Shown piece after piece: positions 22,473 to 24,017 of a stretch of DNA of 24,017 nt. Under the pieces are notes generated by a model. It was not told the origin of the DNA and made no database searches. It saw only the letters and a program-made list of their open reading frames with translations. Location: contig CAZIYV010000041.1 in NCBI GenBank assembly GCA_964543575.1, forward strand, positions 1 to 24,017, read 5' to 3'. Every line of letters begins with the position of its first letter. The stretch's first letter is position 1. Source of the stretch: Pelotomaculum_B sp964543575 (GTDB lineage: Bacteria > Bacillota > Desulfotomaculia > Desulfotomaculales > Pelotomaculaceae). The translations under genes were made by a program, and so were the position numbers.

Positions 22473-23734
22473 TGAAGTGTTTTGCGGGTAGACGCGAGCA
22501 AACTGGTCAGAGCAGCGTTATCGTTTTATTAATGGTAGCTTTGCTCTTTTTTTTAGGTTCCATAGCGCTAAACCTCAGTACAAACACCAGAAAAACAGCA
22601 GCGCTCGAGGTGAATCAAGCCAAGGCTTACTACATAGCCGAAGCCGGGGTTGAAAAAGTTCTGGCGGAGTTAAAAAAAGGCCCCATCTGGATGAAAGACT
22701 TAACAGCCGGCTATGAATATGATTTTATTGCCAATAATCTGGAAGGCAACAAAAGCTATGCGGACGGTGTTTTTGAGAAAATCAACGTCAAAAAAACCAT
22801 TGAAAATGCTGGAGTTACCACTGTAAACATAGAATCATGGGGCAAATACCTGGGCAGCTTAAAAAAACTCAAAGTGGATGTAAATATTGAGAACGTTTAT
22901 GCCGAAAACTACTTGAGAGGAATATGGTTGAAAAACGGCAACACCCCCTGCGGTCATGTTTTTGATTTTGCTGCCGACATGTGTTTTTCTGACGGGGATA
23001 CAATTTTTTTAAAAGGCTCACATGCAGCAGGGAATATATACTGCCGTGGCAAACTTACTCTTGAGTCTGCTGAGGAAAACACCACTTCAATTAATGGAGA
23101 TATCTTTGCGTTAGGCGGCTTGGAGTTTACCGGCGACAGCACGCCTTTAATCGTGGGGCACGTATATGTGGATAATACCGGTAAAGCGCCGCCTGAAGTT
23201 AGTGATATTACTGTTATCCTATCCACTGCGGAGCTTACTTCAAAAATACCGGCTGTATCGGATTTTCCCGGTCTGCTCAGCTCCAGCAGATTAAACTGGT
23301 ACCAAGAAAACGCTGGTTATGATCGACTTCCTTCCAGCAATGATTCCAACAGGGATTTTCTGAGTGGAATTTACTATCTGGAGGGTGACCAGACCATCTC
23401 TGGTACATACAGCGGGAACGCTATCATTGTGATCAACGGCAGTGTCTCGCTGGGCGGGTTTAGAAAAAACAGCGACAACGACTGCCTGGCCATCCTGGCT
23501 GCTGGGACTGTAAGTTCTGACACTGCTGACCAGGAAATAGACGCCATCATCTACGCGGGAACAAAAGTTGATTTTGCCGGAGGGACCACCCTGCAAGGCT
23601 GTATTTTATCACCCGGGCTGGCGGGGCAGGGCAGCCGGCTAACCGTTGTGTATGACCAGAACATGTGCGATAAATTCAAGGAGCTTCTTAACTGGACCAC
23701 ATGTTTTATAAAAGTAACTAAATGGAGCGAATAG
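22472..23734 (+). CDS. Second PilX-like pilus assembly protein
   Basis: This 420-residue protein has an N-terminal pilin-like helix (SSVIVLLMVALLFFLGSIALNL) followed by EVNQAKAYYIAEAGVEKVLAEL, the conserved PilX_N segment. There is no Glu at +5 after the TG at 11-12. The C-terminal 300 residues are beta-rich and include repeated short G-N/D strands (GNIYCRGKLTL, NGDIFALGGLEF, GNAIIVINGSVSLGG), like the first PilX-like protein in this window. It probably belongs to the pilus tip or priming complex. The ATG overlaps the previous stop by one base. The substrate or ligand is unknown. Confidence 0.78.
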   Translation: MKCFAGRREQTGQSSVIVLLMVALLFFLGSIALNLSTNTRKTAALEVNQAKAYYIAEAGVEKVLAELKKGPIWMKDLTAGYEYDFIANNLEGNKSYADGVFEKINVKKTIENAGVTTVNIESWGKYLGSLKKLKVDVNIENVYAENYLRGIWLKNGNTPCGHVFDFAADMCFSDGDTIFLKGSHAAGNIYCRGKLTLESAEENTTSINGDIFALGGLEFTGDSTPLIVGHVYVDNTGKAPPEVSDITVILSTAELTSKIPAVSDFPGLLSSSRLNWYQENAGYDRLPSSNDSNRDFLSGIYYLEGDQTISGTYSGNAIIVINGSVSLGGFRKNSDNDCLAILAAGTVSSDTADQEIDAIIYAGTKVDFAGGTTLQGCILSPGLAGQGSRLTVVYDQNMCDKFKELLNWTTCFIKVTKWSE

Positions 23735-23743
23735 GCGATATTT

Positions 23744-24017
23744 ATGAAAAATCTTTTAAAAAGTCTGCTGCCCAAAAAAAATCATTTCATCGGCATTGAT
23801 ATCGGAGTCCACCAGATCAAGGTGGCGGAAGTCAAAACAATTGACGGTTTCCCTGAAGTTATAGACTTGAAATGCATGCCGTCACCGAAAGGTGTATGGA
23901 ACGGCCAGTTTGACGAAGAGAACCTGGTGCAGGCGCTGAAAGAAATGGCCAACCCGGTTTTAAAAGAGGTAATAACCAGTATAGGCGGTGAAAAGGTGGT
24001 CAGCCGGGTAGTCCGTT
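23744..24017 (+). CDS. pilM: Type IV pilus assembly protein PilM (partial, runs off the right edge)
   Basis: Only the first 91 codons are present. They contain FIGIDIGVHQIKVAEV, the phosphate-1-type ATP-binding motif of the actin-like PilM family, followed by a second beta-strand region. PilM sits on the cytoplasmic face of the inner membrane and binds the PilN tail. PilN and PilO genes would be expected next. The ATG lies nine bases after the PilX-like stop with a weak ribosome site. Confidence 0.88.
   Translation, partial: MKNLLKSLLPKKNHFIGIDIGVHQIKVAEVKTIDGFPEVIDLKCMPSPKGVWNGQFDEENLVQALKEMANPVLKEVITSIGGEKVVSRVVR

Overview
The window looks like chromosomal DNA from an anaerobic, spore-forming member of the Firmicutes. 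The Pelotomaculum/Desulfotomaculum side of the Clostridia is my best guess. The evidence is an intact pro-sigma-K gene with a Bacillus-like pro-sequence, strong AGGAGG-type ribosome sites with several TTG and GTG starts, a molybdenum-cofactor gene, and shikimate genes running directly into a type IV pilus cluster. Ten N's at 19035-19044 show that this is a draft scaffold. No tRNA, rRNA, CRISPR array, transposase or phage gene is visible.

Left part (1-5760): a two-domain nitrilase-family protein whose first domain lacks its N-terminal strand and whose second domain has lost the catalytic cysteine. It is followed by a repeat-bearing intergenic region with a terminator. Next come a zinc-uptake-type cassette (Fur/Zur-family regulator, ZnuA-like lipoprotein, and a UPF0718-type permease that appears cut off at its C-terminus) and a soluble PAS-PAS histidine kinase with no response regulator beside it. 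By eye this part is more AT-rich than the rest.

Middle (5760-11680): sigK lies on the minus strand, convergent with the kinase gene. A plus-strand run follows: mobA, yqeG, aroE, aroC, aroK, aroB. The genes abut or overlap by a few bases, apart from a 42-base gap before aroC, and so probably form one operon. aroE, aroC, aroK and aroB supply four steps of chorismate synthesis.

Right part (11680-24017): a type IV pilus locus. The machine genes come first: prepilin peptidase, extension ATPase (pilB), retraction ATPase (pilT) and platform protein (pilC). A c-di-GMP-I riboswitch with its own intrinsic terminator then precedes the major pilin gene, which suggests that pilus production is tied to c-di-GMP. 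After the pilin gene come two blocks of minor pilins. Block one has a PilX-like protein interrupted by the assembly gap, a prepilin carrying two Ig-like (BIG_2) domains, and a PilW/GspJ-like prepilin. A REP-like palindromic element and a terminator separate it from block two: GspH-like, PilV-like and PilW-like prepilins, a second PilX-like protein, and the start of pilM at the right edge.

The most interesting items are the riboswitch and its possible switching polarity, the Ig-domain pilin, the phage-like motif in the PilV-like pilin, the REP-like palindromes in and beside the pilus genes, the inactivated nitrilase domain and the truncated permease.
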